Source: Candidatus Kaiserbacteria bacterium | Lineage (GTDB): Bacteria > Patescibacteriota > Minisyncoccia > Phycocordibacterales > UBA12088 | Reading direction: 5' to 3' | DNA length: 25,347 nucleotides | NCBI GenBank assembly: GCA_007116405.1 | Contig: SKIN01000043.1 | Span: 1 to 25,347 of the forward strand | In this document: positions 15,363 to 21,213 of the stretch, in pieces | How the letters are laid out: each line of letters begins with the position of its first letter | Numbering within the stretch: the first letter of the stretch is position 1 | Translations under genes and position numbers: made by a program | The notes under the pieces: generated by a model | Told to the model about the DNA's origin: nothing | Database searches by the model: none | What the model saw: the letters and a program-made list of their open reading frames with translations, nothing else

Positions 15363-16616
15363 CGCGCGTAACTCCTCCCGCACCACCTGTTCATCACTCC
15401 ATGGGGTCTTGGTTCCCTTGGGGCCCATGATGTACGGGTCCGTACCTTTGCCGGTCACAAGGACCACGTCGCGATAACGCGCCTTTGTAAGTGCGTGACG
15501 TATCGCAAGGCGTCGGTCCATAATGATGGTCGGTTCTTTCTCCTCCATACCGGCGACCATTTCTTGCACGATGGCTTCCGGGTCTTCATCGTATGGGTCT
15601 TCATTCGTGAGTATCACCTCGTTGCAGTACTGTTCTGCAACACGGGCCATTTCCGGACGCTTCCAGCGGTCACGCCCCCCGCCGCAATTGCCGAGAACAC
15701 ACAGCTTTCGTTCATTGGGAAATGCTTGATACAGCTTCTCAAGCGAATCGGACGTATGTGCGTAGTCGACGTACACAGCGAAGCGTTGCCCCTCATCTAT
15801 CTTCTCGACACGTCCTTTGACAAGGGTGAGCTTTTCAACAGCACGCTTGATGACATCGACAGGAATACCCACAGCGCGGGCAAAGGTTGCCGCCGCCAGG
15901 ATATTGTAGATGTTGAAGACGCCGATGAGGGGGGAATGCATACTCGTGCCTTCGAAGGTGAGGAGAACGCCACGGTCATTGCTCGCGTACGGCTCCGCCT
16001 GCTTTAAGGAGAACGGTCGTCGCTCAATAGTGTCCGGCACCTCCATGAACATTACCCCATGCTCATCATCCTTGTTTGATATCACCACCTTGTCGCTCTT
16101 TGAAGAGGCAATGAGCGAGTCACGCAGCGACAGCTTCGCGTCTCGGTACGCTTCGAAAGAACCGTGGCTTTCAATGTGCTCAGGGGACAGGTTGGTAAAG
16201 ATGAATGCGTCCATTTCTGTGTGCTTGTGCCTGTTCAGTTTTGCACCCTCGCTGGTCATTTCTATGACCGCAAACGCGCAATCCTCAGCCACGGCACGCG
16301 ACAGAAAGTGCTGCATGAACGACCGCCCGGGCATGCTCATTTTGTACAGGTTCGGTTCACTCCGGTCAGCCACCTTGAATCGTATGGAGTTCGATAGGGC
16401 GACCGTGTACCCGGCCTCTTCGAGTATTGCGGTGATGATCTCAGTCACGGTACTCTTTCCCTTTGTGCCGGTAACACCGACGACGTAAAGCTTTCGGGCA
16501 GGGAAGCGGTACCAGACAGCGCTCAGGGTGGCAAGCATGCCGTGATAGTGTGGCTGGAGCGCGGTAAACACACGTTTTGGTATGATCGTGCGCAGTGTTC
16601 GTATCACCGTGTCCAT
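15309..16616 (-). CDS. MurE-like UDP-MurNAc-tripeptide ligase with unusual specificity motif
   Basis: The 435-residue Mur ligase has the ATP loop GVTGTKGKST (about 48-57), the central-domain stretch TNLSPEHIESHGS with YRDAKLSL (probable carbamylated lysine), YVDYAHTSDSLEKL and VLGNCGGGRDRWKRP. These are typical of MurE, which adds the third amino acid to the peptidoglycan stem peptide in the cytoplasm. The N-terminal UDP-binding domain is largely reduced: only about 45 residues precede the P-loop. In the motif that selects diaminopimelate (DNPR) this protein reads EDPY (context TNEDPYDEDP), so the amino acid added is uncertain. It begins 12 nt after the ruvA stop; TACACT 6 nt before the ATG is a possible separate -10. 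Confidence 0.88.
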   Translation of the reverse strand: MDTVIRTLRTIIPKRVFTALQPHYHGMLATLSAVWYRFPARKLYVVGVTGTKGKSTVTEIITAILEEAGYTVALSNSIRFKVADRSEPNLYKMSMPGRSFMQHFLSRAVAEDCAFAVIEMTSEGAKLNRHKHTEMDAFIFTNLSPEHIESHGSFEAYRDAKLSLRDSLIASSKSDKVVISNKDDEHGVMFMEVPDTIERRPFSLKQAEPYASNDRGVLLTFEGTSMHSPLIGVFNIYNILAAATFARAVGIPVDVIKRAVEKLTLVKGRVEKIDEGQRFAVYVDYAHTSDSLEKLYQAFPNERKLCVLGNCGGGRDRWKRPEMARVAEQYCNEVILTNEDPYDEDPEAIVQEMVAGMEEKEPTIIMDRRLAIRHALTKARYRDVVLVTGKGTDPYIMGPKGTKTPWSDEQVVREELRALLDKPKEGDAGRDRDVQ

Positions 16617-16628
16617 AGCAATAGTGTA

Positions 16629-17204
16629 TTACCCTCGTGTGAGTAGCCGCAATGCCTCCTTCACACGCGCTCCGGGGTCAGCAATATCATCCGGTATGCG
16701 ATGTAGGGCTTCGCGTGCTTCGTCCGCACGATACCCCAGGGCCTTCAAGGCTTCAAGGACATCCTCCTCGTCTCTATGTGTGCCCACGTGCTCTTCGAAT
16801 GAGAGTCTGCCCACTTTGTCACGCAGTTCAAGCACTATCTTCTCCGCACTCTTTTTTCCGACACCGCTAACTTTAGTGAGATATCCGACATCGCCCTTTG
16901 CGATGGCGCTCACTAATTTCTCGACGCGCTCAAGCCCGATGATGCCGAGTGCGGAGCGGGGGCCAATACCACTAATGCCTATCAATAGTTGGAATAACTC
17001 CAGCTCCTCTGCGCTACGGAACCCGAACAGGTCCATAGCGTCCTCGCGTACCGCAAGGTGTGTATGCAGTGACGCCTCTTCGTGTTCACGCAGTTCATTG
17101 AGGGTCTGTTCCGTGCAGAACACGCGGTAGCCCACACCTCCAACAGAAAGTACAAGTACGCCTTTGTGCTTTGACAGGACCGTGCCCTCGAGATGCGCTA
17201 TCAT
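16629..17204 (-). CDS. ruvA: Holliday junction DNA helicase subunit RuvA
   Basis: At 191 residues from the ATG at 17204, this is a normal RuvA. MIAHLEGTVLSK and VVGVGYRVF-like VLSVGGVGYRVFC open the OB-fold domain I. Two helix-hairpin-helix motifs follow (LIGISGIGPRSALGII and LTKVSGVGKKSAEKIVLEL). The C-terminal domain III that contacts RuvB has VLEALKALGYRADEA. RuvA tetramers hold the Holliday junction for RuvB. Longer starts at 17216 and 17258 exist, but TATGAT lies exactly 7 nt before the 17204 ATG and would overlap them. The MurE-like gene follows on the same strand. Confidence 0.96.
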   Translation of the reverse strand: MIAHLEGTVLSKHKGVLVLSVGGVGYRVFCTEQTLNELREHEEASLHTHLAVREDAMDLFGFRSAEELELFQLLIGISGIGPRSALGIIGLERVEKLVSAIAKGDVGYLTKVSGVGKKSAEKIVLELRDKVGRLSFEEHVGTHRDEEDVLEALKALGYRADEAREALHRIPDDIADPGARVKEALRLLTRG

Positions 17205-17211
17205 AGTAATA

Positions 17212-17217
17212 ATCATA
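17212..17217 (-). promoter_or_regulatory. -10 box of ruvA
   Basis: TATGAT (5 of 6) on the minus strand ends 7 nt before the ruvA ATG; the -35 is poor. It faces away from the rpsT promoter. Confidence 0.5.
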
Positions 17218-17251
17218 GCGCATGCCGGGCCACCGCGCACGGCGTTTGCAC

Positions 17252-17279
17252 TTGCCAAATACCCGACATATGGTATCCT
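17252..17279 (+). promoter_or_regulatory. Promoter of rpsT
   Basis: TTGCCA (5 of 6) at 17252-17257, a 16-bp spacer ending TGG, then TATCCT at 17274-17279. This is an extended -10 promoter, ending 9 nt before the rpsT ATG. Confidence 0.65.
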
Positions 17280-17288
17280 CTCCGCATT

Positions 17289-17561
17289 ATGCCGATAATA
17301 CGTTCAGCAAAGAAAGCTCACGAAGCAAGCTTGCGCAAGCAGGTCTTCAATGTGCGTCGTAAGCGTGCGATGAAAGATGCCGTGAAGGATATTCGAGGTC
17401 TTGCATCATCGGGGAAGGTCAAAGAGGCAGAGGAGGGACTCACGACCGCCTACAAAGCGATCGACAAGGCAGCAAAGCGAGGAGTCATCAAGAAGAACAC
17501 TGCCGATCGAAAGAAATCAAGACTCGCGAAGTTCGTACATCAAGCGTCATCCAAGAAATAA
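17289..17561 (+). CDS. rpsT: 30S ribosomal protein S20
   Basis: The 90-residue, very basic protein starts MPIIRSAKKAHEASLRKQVF and contains RRKRAMKDAVKDIR and an AIDKAAKRGVIKKNTADRKKSRLAKFV block. This three-helix pattern, in particular the K.G.IHKN.A.RKKSRL-like end, is diagnostic for bS20, which binds 16S rRNA early in 30S assembly. The start at 17289 follows the promoter above; the in-frame extension to 17193 is unrelated to the family. It is monocistronic, bounded by a strong terminator. Confidence 0.96.
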   Translation: MPIIRSAKKAHEASLRKQVFNVRRKRAMKDAVKDIRGLASSGKVKEAEEGLTTAYKAIDKAAKRGVIKKNTADRKKSRLAKFVHQASSKK

Positions 17562-17563
17562 CA

Positions 17564-17589
17564 AAACACCACCCGCTCGGGTGGTGTTT
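17564..17589 (+). terminator. Rho-independent terminator of rpsT
   Basis: AAACACCACCC, loop GCTC, GGGTGGTGTTT: an 11-bp perfect stem three nt after the rpsT stop, with a T-rich tail (TTTCAATTTG). Confidence 0.9.
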
Positions 17590-17621
17590 CAATTTGTGTA
17601 TCAGTACCGCCGGTCACTTAT

Positions 17622-17881
17622 TTCTGTCCGCACATACGCTCGCGCGCTATGCTTGCTTCACTTTGTGCTCCCAGAGGGAATGATCCCGTGGTCACTAGCT
17701 CGCTTCGCGGCACAGCCGCTCATCTCACAAGTGCCACTGGACGGGCCTCGTCCGTTCCTCGCTTCACTCGGAATATGACTCCGGCCGTTCGATTCCCACG
17801 TACGGTGCATTGGCACCGTACTTCTGTCCGCACATACGCTCGCGCGCTATGCTTGCTTCGCTTTGTGCTCCCAGAGGGAAT
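17622..17881 (-). repeat. 200-bp tRNA-associated element, copy A (at tRNA-Arg GCG)
   Basis: A 60-bp direct repeat (17622-17681 and 17822-17881, offset exactly 200 bp, one mismatch) brackets a 140-bp core. Each repeat contains the last part of tRNA-Arg(GCG), from the T loop to the discriminator, plus the flank CACAAAGCGAAGCAAG. The core holds a 9-bp hairpin (17800-17821), a GCGGC/GCCGC hairpin (17707-17719) and an inverted copy of the T-loop segment (GTTCGATTCCC at 17787-17797). The core is nearly identical to one after tRNA-Arg(UCU) near 25 kb. No protein gene is supported inside. The remaining gap (17590-17621) shows nothing else. Confidence 0.9.
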
Positions 17882-17937
17882 CGAACCCCCATTACAGCCT
17901 CCGCAAGGCCGCGTTCTATCCATTAAACTATGGGAGC
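17866..17937 (-). tRNA. tRNA-Arg (anticodon GCG)
   Basis: The 72-nt cloverleaf on the minus strand has acceptor GCTCCCA with TGGGAGC, D arm GTTT/GAAC, anticodon stem CGGCC/GGCTG with loop TTGCGGA (anticodon GCG, U33 present), T arm with TTCGATT and discriminator A; CCA is not encoded. It would read CGC and CGU. Most bacteria use an ACG gene edited to ICG for these codons, so a G34 gene is notable. Its 3' end is the anchor of the repeat element. Confidence 0.93.
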
Positions 17938-17946
17938 AAAGAAAAA

Positions 17947-17976
17947 TGCGACGTTACGTCGCACATCACTATACCA
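17947..17976 (-). promoter_or_regulatory. tRNA-Arg(GCG) promoter followed by a hairpin with a T-run
   Basis: TGG-TATAGT (17968-17976, minus) is an extended -10. Immediately after the expected start site is an 8-bp inverted repeat (TGCGACGT...ACGTCGCA, 17947-17963), then TTTTTC and the tRNA 5' end. The hairpin could be the terminator for the upstream membrane-protein gene, or a leader on the tRNA transcript; the promoter lies upstream of it, which makes the first reading awkward. Confidence 0.5.
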
Positions 17977-17993
17977 GGGAACTCAGTTTTGTG

Positions 17994-18500
17994 CTAGAAG
18001 CCGAGCCACTCCATAAAGCGGTCGGTCAAGGGCTCTATGTGGTCGTCCTCACGCAGGAAATCCGACAAGAAACCATGCACTTCATCAGAGTCGATGTCCA
18101 CAAGAGGAATGACAAGTTTGGGAGCAAAGAACTTTTTTGACTCCAAAATGAGCTTAGGTGTGTGAGTGTGTGTTGCCTGGTCTATCGCAAAGGACTCAAG
18201 TGAGCTGTAAGGGTACAGGGTCTTGTCGACGCGCACCCCTCGTTGGGTAACAGCAAACTCAATGTGCTTCGGCTTCTGTGATGCGAGCACCGCCAATACG
18301 AACGAAGCAATGAGTATGAACAGCGCAAACAGCACGTTATTGAACAGAATAGCGCCTACCGCACCGGCAACCGCAATAAGACCAAGTGCCCAATACCAAT
18401 CAGTCGTCTTTTCGGTGTGAACGTATTCATGGGCACGCCACTGCAAAGGTGGCCGTGCGTTCTTGTTCTCCGTAGACGCGGGCTGTGTTGCCTCCTCCAT
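17994..18500 (-). CDS. Two-helix membrane protein with PH-like cytoplasmic domain, unknown function
   Basis: The product is 168 residues from the ATG at 18500. After a Glu/Thr/Pro/Asn-rich tail and LQWRAHEYVHTEKTTDWYW come two close membrane helices (about 50-86, around LFNNVLFALFI). The C-terminal part, HIEFAVTQRGVRVDKTLYPYSSLESFAI, then VIPLVDID and FLSDFL, follows the strand order of bacterial PH-like domains seen in many small CPR membrane proteins. This is a fold-level impression; I do not know a function. The upstream in-frame ATG at 18542 is less likely, because TATGAT lies 6 nt before 18500. Confidence 0.7.
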   Translation of the reverse strand: MEEATQPASTENKNARPPLQWRAHEYVHTEKTTDWYWALGLIAVAGAVGAILFNNVLFALFILIASFVLAVLASQKPKHIEFAVTQRGVRVDKTLYPYSSLESFAIDQATHTHTPKLILESKKFFAPKLVIPLVDIDSDEVHGFLSDFLREDDHIEPLTDRFMEWLGF

Positions 18501-18506
18501 AGCACT

Positions 18507-18512
18507 ATCATA
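18507..18512 (-). promoter_or_regulatory. -10 box of the PH-like membrane protein gene
   Basis: TATGAT (5 of 6) on the minus strand ends 6 nt before the ATG at 18500. Confidence 0.45.
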
Positions 18513-18584
18513 GTGGCATACTGGAAAAAGCACCAGCATCAAGAACCGACAACCTGTTGATAGTGCTGTGGTGCATACTTCACA

Positions 18585-18612
18585 TTGAGGGTGTGGTACG
18601 GTCGTGTATGAT
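18585..18612 (+). promoter_or_regulatory. Promoter of galU
   Basis: TTGAGG (4 of 6), a 16-bp spacer and TATGAT (5 of 6) at 18607-18612. The ATG at 18648 is 35 nt downstream, so galU has a leader, unlike many neighbours; no Shine-Dalgarno sequence is seen in it. Confidence 0.55.
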
Positions 18613-18647
18613 GGAGAACATACTCATTAATTCACAGTATCCACCGT

Positions 18648-19511
18648 ATGAACATCACCAAAGCCGTTGTTGCCGTTGCGGGCTCAGGAACCCGTCTATT
18701 ACCCGCCACCAAAGCACAACCCAAGGAGATGCTCCCCATAGTTGATAAGCCCATCATCCAGTATTTGGTCGAGGAACTTTCGAGTGCGGGCATACATGAC
18801 ATCATCATGGTGACACGGTGGGACAAAAAGCCACTTGAAGACCACTTTGACCGCTCAGTTGAGCTGGAACAAAGCTTGGAAAAAGCGGGGAAGGTGGGGT
18901 ATCTCGGTATGGTGCAAAAGATACCAACACTAGCAAACTTTGTGTACGTGCGTCAAAAGGGTCCGTATGGCAACGGCACTCCTATTCTTTCCGCGGGGAG
19001 TCTTGTCGACGACGAGCCGTTCATCTTTGCGTTCGGAGATGACCTGGTGAAGTCAAAAGTGTCATTCACCAAACAGTTGGTCAAGGCATATAAAGAGTAT
19101 CAGTGTCCGATCATTGGTGTGCAGAAGGTGCCAAAGCGCGCCGTCGACCGATACGGTATCGTAAAACTTAAACGGGGCACCAACGAGGTTGAGGATATCA
19201 TTGAAAAGCCCTCGGTATCTGAGGCTCCATCCCAACTGGCTCAGTTCGGTCGCATGGTGTTGAACCAGGACATCATCAACATCCTACGCGATACTCCGCT
19301 CGGGAAGGGAGGAGAGCTGTGGGTCACTGATGCATTGCGCACGTATGTGCAACGAGGTGGCGTGGTGCGAGCACTCGAGATAGAAGACGGCGAGTGGTTC
19401 ACCACCGGAGACCCGCTTAACTACCTCAAAGCGATGTGTGAGTATGCGTTCGACCGTAAAGACTTGGCACCCGAACTCAAGAAATATCTGCGAGCACGCC
19501 TGGCGAAATAG
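18648..19511 (+). CDS. galU: UTP-glucose-1-phosphate uridylyltransferase
   Basis: The 287-residue nucleotidyltransferase starts with AVVAVAGSGTRLLPATKAQP and KEMLPIVDKPIIQYLVEE, the GalU signature (family: GLGTRFLPATKA.PKEMLP). Other GalU blocks are FAFGDDLV, YGIVKLKRG, EDIIEKPS and GGELWVTDAL. It makes UDP-glucose from UTP and glucose-1-phosphate for glycolipid, capsule or glycoprotein sugars. The second residue of the nucleotide loop reads S where many have L (AGSGTR), a mild variation. No other sugar gene is next to it. Confidence 0.95.
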   Translation: MNITKAVVAVAGSGTRLLPATKAQPKEMLPIVDKPIIQYLVEELSSAGIHDIIMVTRWDKKPLEDHFDRSVELEQSLEKAGKVGYLGMVQKIPTLANFVYVRQKGPYGNGTPILSAGSLVDDEPFIFAFGDDLVKSKVSFTKQLVKAYKEYQCPIIGVQKVPKRAVDRYGIVKLKRGTNEVEDIIEKPSVSEAPSQLAQFGRMVLNQDIINILRDTPLGKGGELWVTDALRTYVQRGGVVRALEIEDGEWFTTGDPLNYLKAMCEYAFDRKDLAPELKKYLRARLAK

Positions 19512-19537
19512 GTCACACGAGCCACATGGACATGATG

Positions 19538-19559
19538 CGACCCCTCGGTAGAGGGGTCG
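19538..19559 (+). terminator. Hairpin after galU, probable terminator
   Basis: CGACCCCTC, loop GGTA, GAGGGGTCG is a perfect 9-bp stem 26 nt after the galU stop. The tail TGTGTTG is a weak T-tract, so termination may be partial. The rest of the gap to 19622 holds nothing I recognise. Confidence 0.6.
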
Positions 19560-19622
19560 TGTGTTGAGGTACTGATCGGAGATTCTTTCTACTTACTAAG
19601 TGTTGGTGTCACACTGCGACCC

Positions 19623-20174
19623 TCAATGCTCATGCGTGGATGAGTGGTCATGCGGTCTCACGAGCGGCTCTGTTCCCGGTTTGTCGTACTCGAGTGTCCA
19701 CTGTCCGGAACCGGCATCGTGCACAATGACCGCGTCGCCCGGGGTGAGCACCACAAGGTCATCATCCCAGAAACCCGCCTCTCCTTTGCCGCTGGCTCCG
19801 TATGCATGCACGAGCGTCTTTGGGTCGCCACGCAGGACGCTCCATTCACCGGAACATTCCGGAGAGTCACCAACGCATGAGCGTATGTGCACCAAAATGT
19901 TCACATCGGGAGGCCCGATCGGTCTTGTCAAAACAAAAAAAGAACGTTCTTCCCCCTTCTTACCCCTGTCAATCACCATGTGCACGGGCTGTGCGTCGAA
20001 GACCTTTCCTTGCGCCATGTCGACATGGTGTCTTCGCGTAAGACCAACGGTCTCACGATGGCGGTGTCCCGCACCTCGTTCTCCAAGTATCACCACTTCA
20101 CGTCCGGAATCTACGTCTTGCTCAACATCGATGCCGGGAGTAAGTCTGCCCTGCATAAAGGAGTAGCATTTCAT
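19623..20174 (-). CDS. Hypothetical protein with His-rich C-terminal tail
   Basis: From the ATG at 20174 the product is 183 residues, with no signal peptide or membrane segment. It is one of few genes here with a clear Shine-Dalgarno-like sequence (GGGGAG, 6 nt spacer), which decides the start over 20201. The middle has SREVVILGERGAGHRHRE and VHMVIDRGKKGEERSFFVL; later come two cysteines (CVGDSPEC), FWDDDLVVLTPGDAVIVHDA and the tail HDHSSTHEH. The VLTPGDAVIVHD part looks like a cupin-type or other beta-sandwich strand turn, but not enough for a call. The tail could bind metal. No family recognised; it stands alone between galU and the tRNA-Ser region. Confidence 0.65.
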   Translation of the reverse strand: MKCYSFMQGRLTPGIDVEQDVDSGREVVILGERGAGHRHRETVGLTRRHHVDMAQGKVFDAQPVHMVIDRGKKGEERSFFVLTRPIGPPDVNILVHIRSCVGDSPECSGEWSVLRGDPKTLVHAYGASGKGEAGFWDDDLVVLTPGDAVIVHDAGSGQWTLEYDKPGTEPLVRPHDHSSTHEH

Positions 20175-20428
20175 TATTGTCTCCCCTTTTTCAGAAAACA
20201 CTACACGTGTCCATGGACAGCATAGCGTTTCTTATAGCTTTCTACCAGACTATACATTTCGTCAGGTTCTTAATAATGATGTGTCTACTCTCCTTCGCGA
20301 CCCACGTGCGGACTCTTGTCCGCCGTAGCTCGCTTCGGCGAGCGAAAGCGGAGGGGGTGGGATGCGGTCACGAGTCACTAGGTCTTTTCCTTCACTGCGC
20401 TCGCAAAAGGCCAAGTGCTCTCGACCCC

Positions 20429-20521
20429 GGCTCCCCAGCCCCACTTTTTGAACGGGGTAAAGGATCTTGCGTGATGAACCATTAATACAAGATAGAACAA
20501 AAAAGTGGAGCTGGGTGCGCC
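20429..20521. repeat. Long imperfect inverted repeat inside the tRNA-Ser element
   Basis: Arms at 20429-20449 and 20499-20521 pair over about 20 positions with few mismatches (CAGC.CCACTTTTT with AAAAAGTGGAGCTG). An inner ATCTTG...CAAGAT pair lies within the loop. Next to it, GCAAGCAAA-GCAG-TTTGCTTGC (20537-20558) is a perfect 9-bp hairpin. Confidence 0.75.
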
Positions 20522-20572
20522 TTTCGAATCCCATACGCAAGCAAAGCAGTTTGCTTGCTCCCCTCCACCTAA

Positions 20573-20601
20573 GAAAATAACCACCTAACGGTGGTATTTT
20601 C
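20573..20601 (-). terminator. Probable terminator of tRNA-Ser
   Basis: On the minus strand GAAAATACCACC, loop GTTA, GGTGGTTATTTTC (one bulged base) lies 7 nt after the tRNA 3' end and finishes with a TTATTTTCTT run. Confidence 0.75.
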
Positions 20602-20607
20602 TACGGG

Positions 20608-20692
20608 CGGAGGGGGTGGGATTCGAACCCACGGAAGGTTTCCCTTCGGCGGTTTTCAAGACCGCTGCTTTCGACCACTCAGCCACCCCTCC
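20608..20692 (-). tRNA. tRNA-Ser (anticodon UGA)
   Basis: The 85-nt class II tRNA on the minus strand has acceptor GGAGGGG with CCCCTCC, a D arm with GCTGAGTGGTCGAAAGC, anticodon loop with TGA, a long variable arm (GAAGG-GAAA-CCTTC), T arm GTGGG-TTCGAAT-CCCAC and discriminator G. CCA is not encoded. An extended -10 lies 8 nt upstream, so transcription may start almost at the mature 5' end. Confidence 0.96.
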
Positions 20693-20700
20693 AGAGAATA

Positions 20701-20709
20701 TGTATACCA
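20701..20709 (-). promoter_or_regulatory. Extended -10 promoter of tRNA-Ser
   Basis: TGG-TATACA on the minus strand (hexamer 4 of 6) ends 8 nt before the tRNA 5' end. Confidence 0.5.
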
Positions 20710-20767
20710 CAGTTTTTCGCATCTCGCCCATACCCGGTCGCACAACTACCCCACACGTCGATGCTCG

Positions 20768-20776
20768 TGGTATGCT
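20768..20776 (+). promoter_or_regulatory. Extended -10 promoter of ruvX
   Basis: TGG-TATGCT (hexamer 4 of 6) ends 7 nt before the ruvX ATG at 20784, so the message is probably leaderless. Confidence 0.5.
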
Positions 20777-20783
20777 GAGGTCC

Positions 20784-21197
20784 ATGGGACGCATTATCGG
20801 TATCGATTATGGCGCAAAGCGTGTGGGTATCGCGGTTTCCGACGACGCTCGGCGGTTTGCGTTCGCCCGCGACGTCTTGCAAAATGACGGTAAGCTCATT
20901 GATGGTATTGCAACCCTTGCCGAGAAGGAAGATGTCGACTACCTCGTTTTGGGTGAAGCAGATAACCCATCAGGAGGGGAGAACACCATCGTCCGCCGGC
21001 TTACGATATTTGCCGAGGCGCTTAAAGTGCGGACAGGTCTTCCGGTCCACATGGTATCGGAAGCGTACACAAGCGCCGAGGCTCGCCGAGCGCTTGAGGA
21101 GAAGATAGAGAATCGGAAGGACAGGCAGATACCTGTTGATGCTGCAGCCGCTGCCATCATATTACAAAATCACCTGGACCGTTCACGCGGCTCCTGA
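20784..21197 (+). CDS. ruvX: RuvX/YqgF-family putative pre-16S rRNA nuclease
   Basis: The 137-residue protein begins MGRIIGIDYGAKRVGIAVSD, the RNase H-like first strand of YqgF/RuvX with its catalytic Asp. Further motifs are DYLVLGEAD with NPSGGENT and VSEAYTSAEA (family: DER.TS..A), and PVDAAAAAIILQ with the final Asp. The family matures the 5' end of 16S rRNA and may also act on junction DNA. The start codon is set by the extended -10 just upstream; the longer in-frame reading runs antisense through tRNA-Ser and is rejected. It is the first gene of a run that includes the tRNA-binding protein and the VTT protein. Confidence 0.93.
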   Translation: MGRIIGIDYGAKRVGIAVSDDARRFAFARDVLQNDGKLIDGIATLAEKEDVDYLVLGEADNPSGGENTIVRRLTIFAEALKVRTGLPVHMVSEAYTSAEARRALEEKIENRKDRQIPVDAAAAAIILQNHLDRSRGS

Positions 21198-21213
21198 CAC
21201 TCCTTAATACCAT

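Larger units (their letters stand above)
20348..20622 (-). repeat. tRNA-Ser-associated element related in plan to the tRNA-Arg elements
   Basis: The tRNA-Ser 3' end (GCGGAGGGGGTGGGAT, plus strand 20607-20622) recurs exactly at 20348-20363, 259 bp away. As in the Arg elements, the duplicated part stops in the T loop, and past that junction both have a GTCACTAG word (20372-20379 here). Between lie hairpins and TTCGAATCCCA (20523-20533), an inverted copy of the tRNA-Ser T-loop segment. Left of the distal copy (20278-20347) are small GC-rich hairpins such as GCGGAC...GTCCGC. No protein gene is supported in 20175-20607. Confidence 0.75.

Noticed and set aside
17193..17288. Upstream extension of S20 by 32 codons
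   Set aside because: It overlaps the rpsT and ruvA promoters and does not match bS20, whose N-terminus starts at MPIIRSAKKA.
17649..18140. Long ORF across the tRNA-Arg(GCG) element, with a similar translated peptide at 24909-25124
   Set aside because: The shared peptide follows from DNA identity of the repeat; the frames run antisense through tRNA genes and have no promoter or ribosome site of their own.
20202..20485. ORFs in the tRNA-Ser left flank (for example 20177-20485 and 20262-20540)
   Set aside because: They run through hairpins and the repeat arms, have no family-like features and no consistent start signals.
20591..20783. ORFs opposite tRNA-Ser, including the 5' extension of ruvX
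   Set aside because: They are the usual antisense reading of a tRNA-Ser gene; ruvX homology begins only at MGRIIGIDYG.
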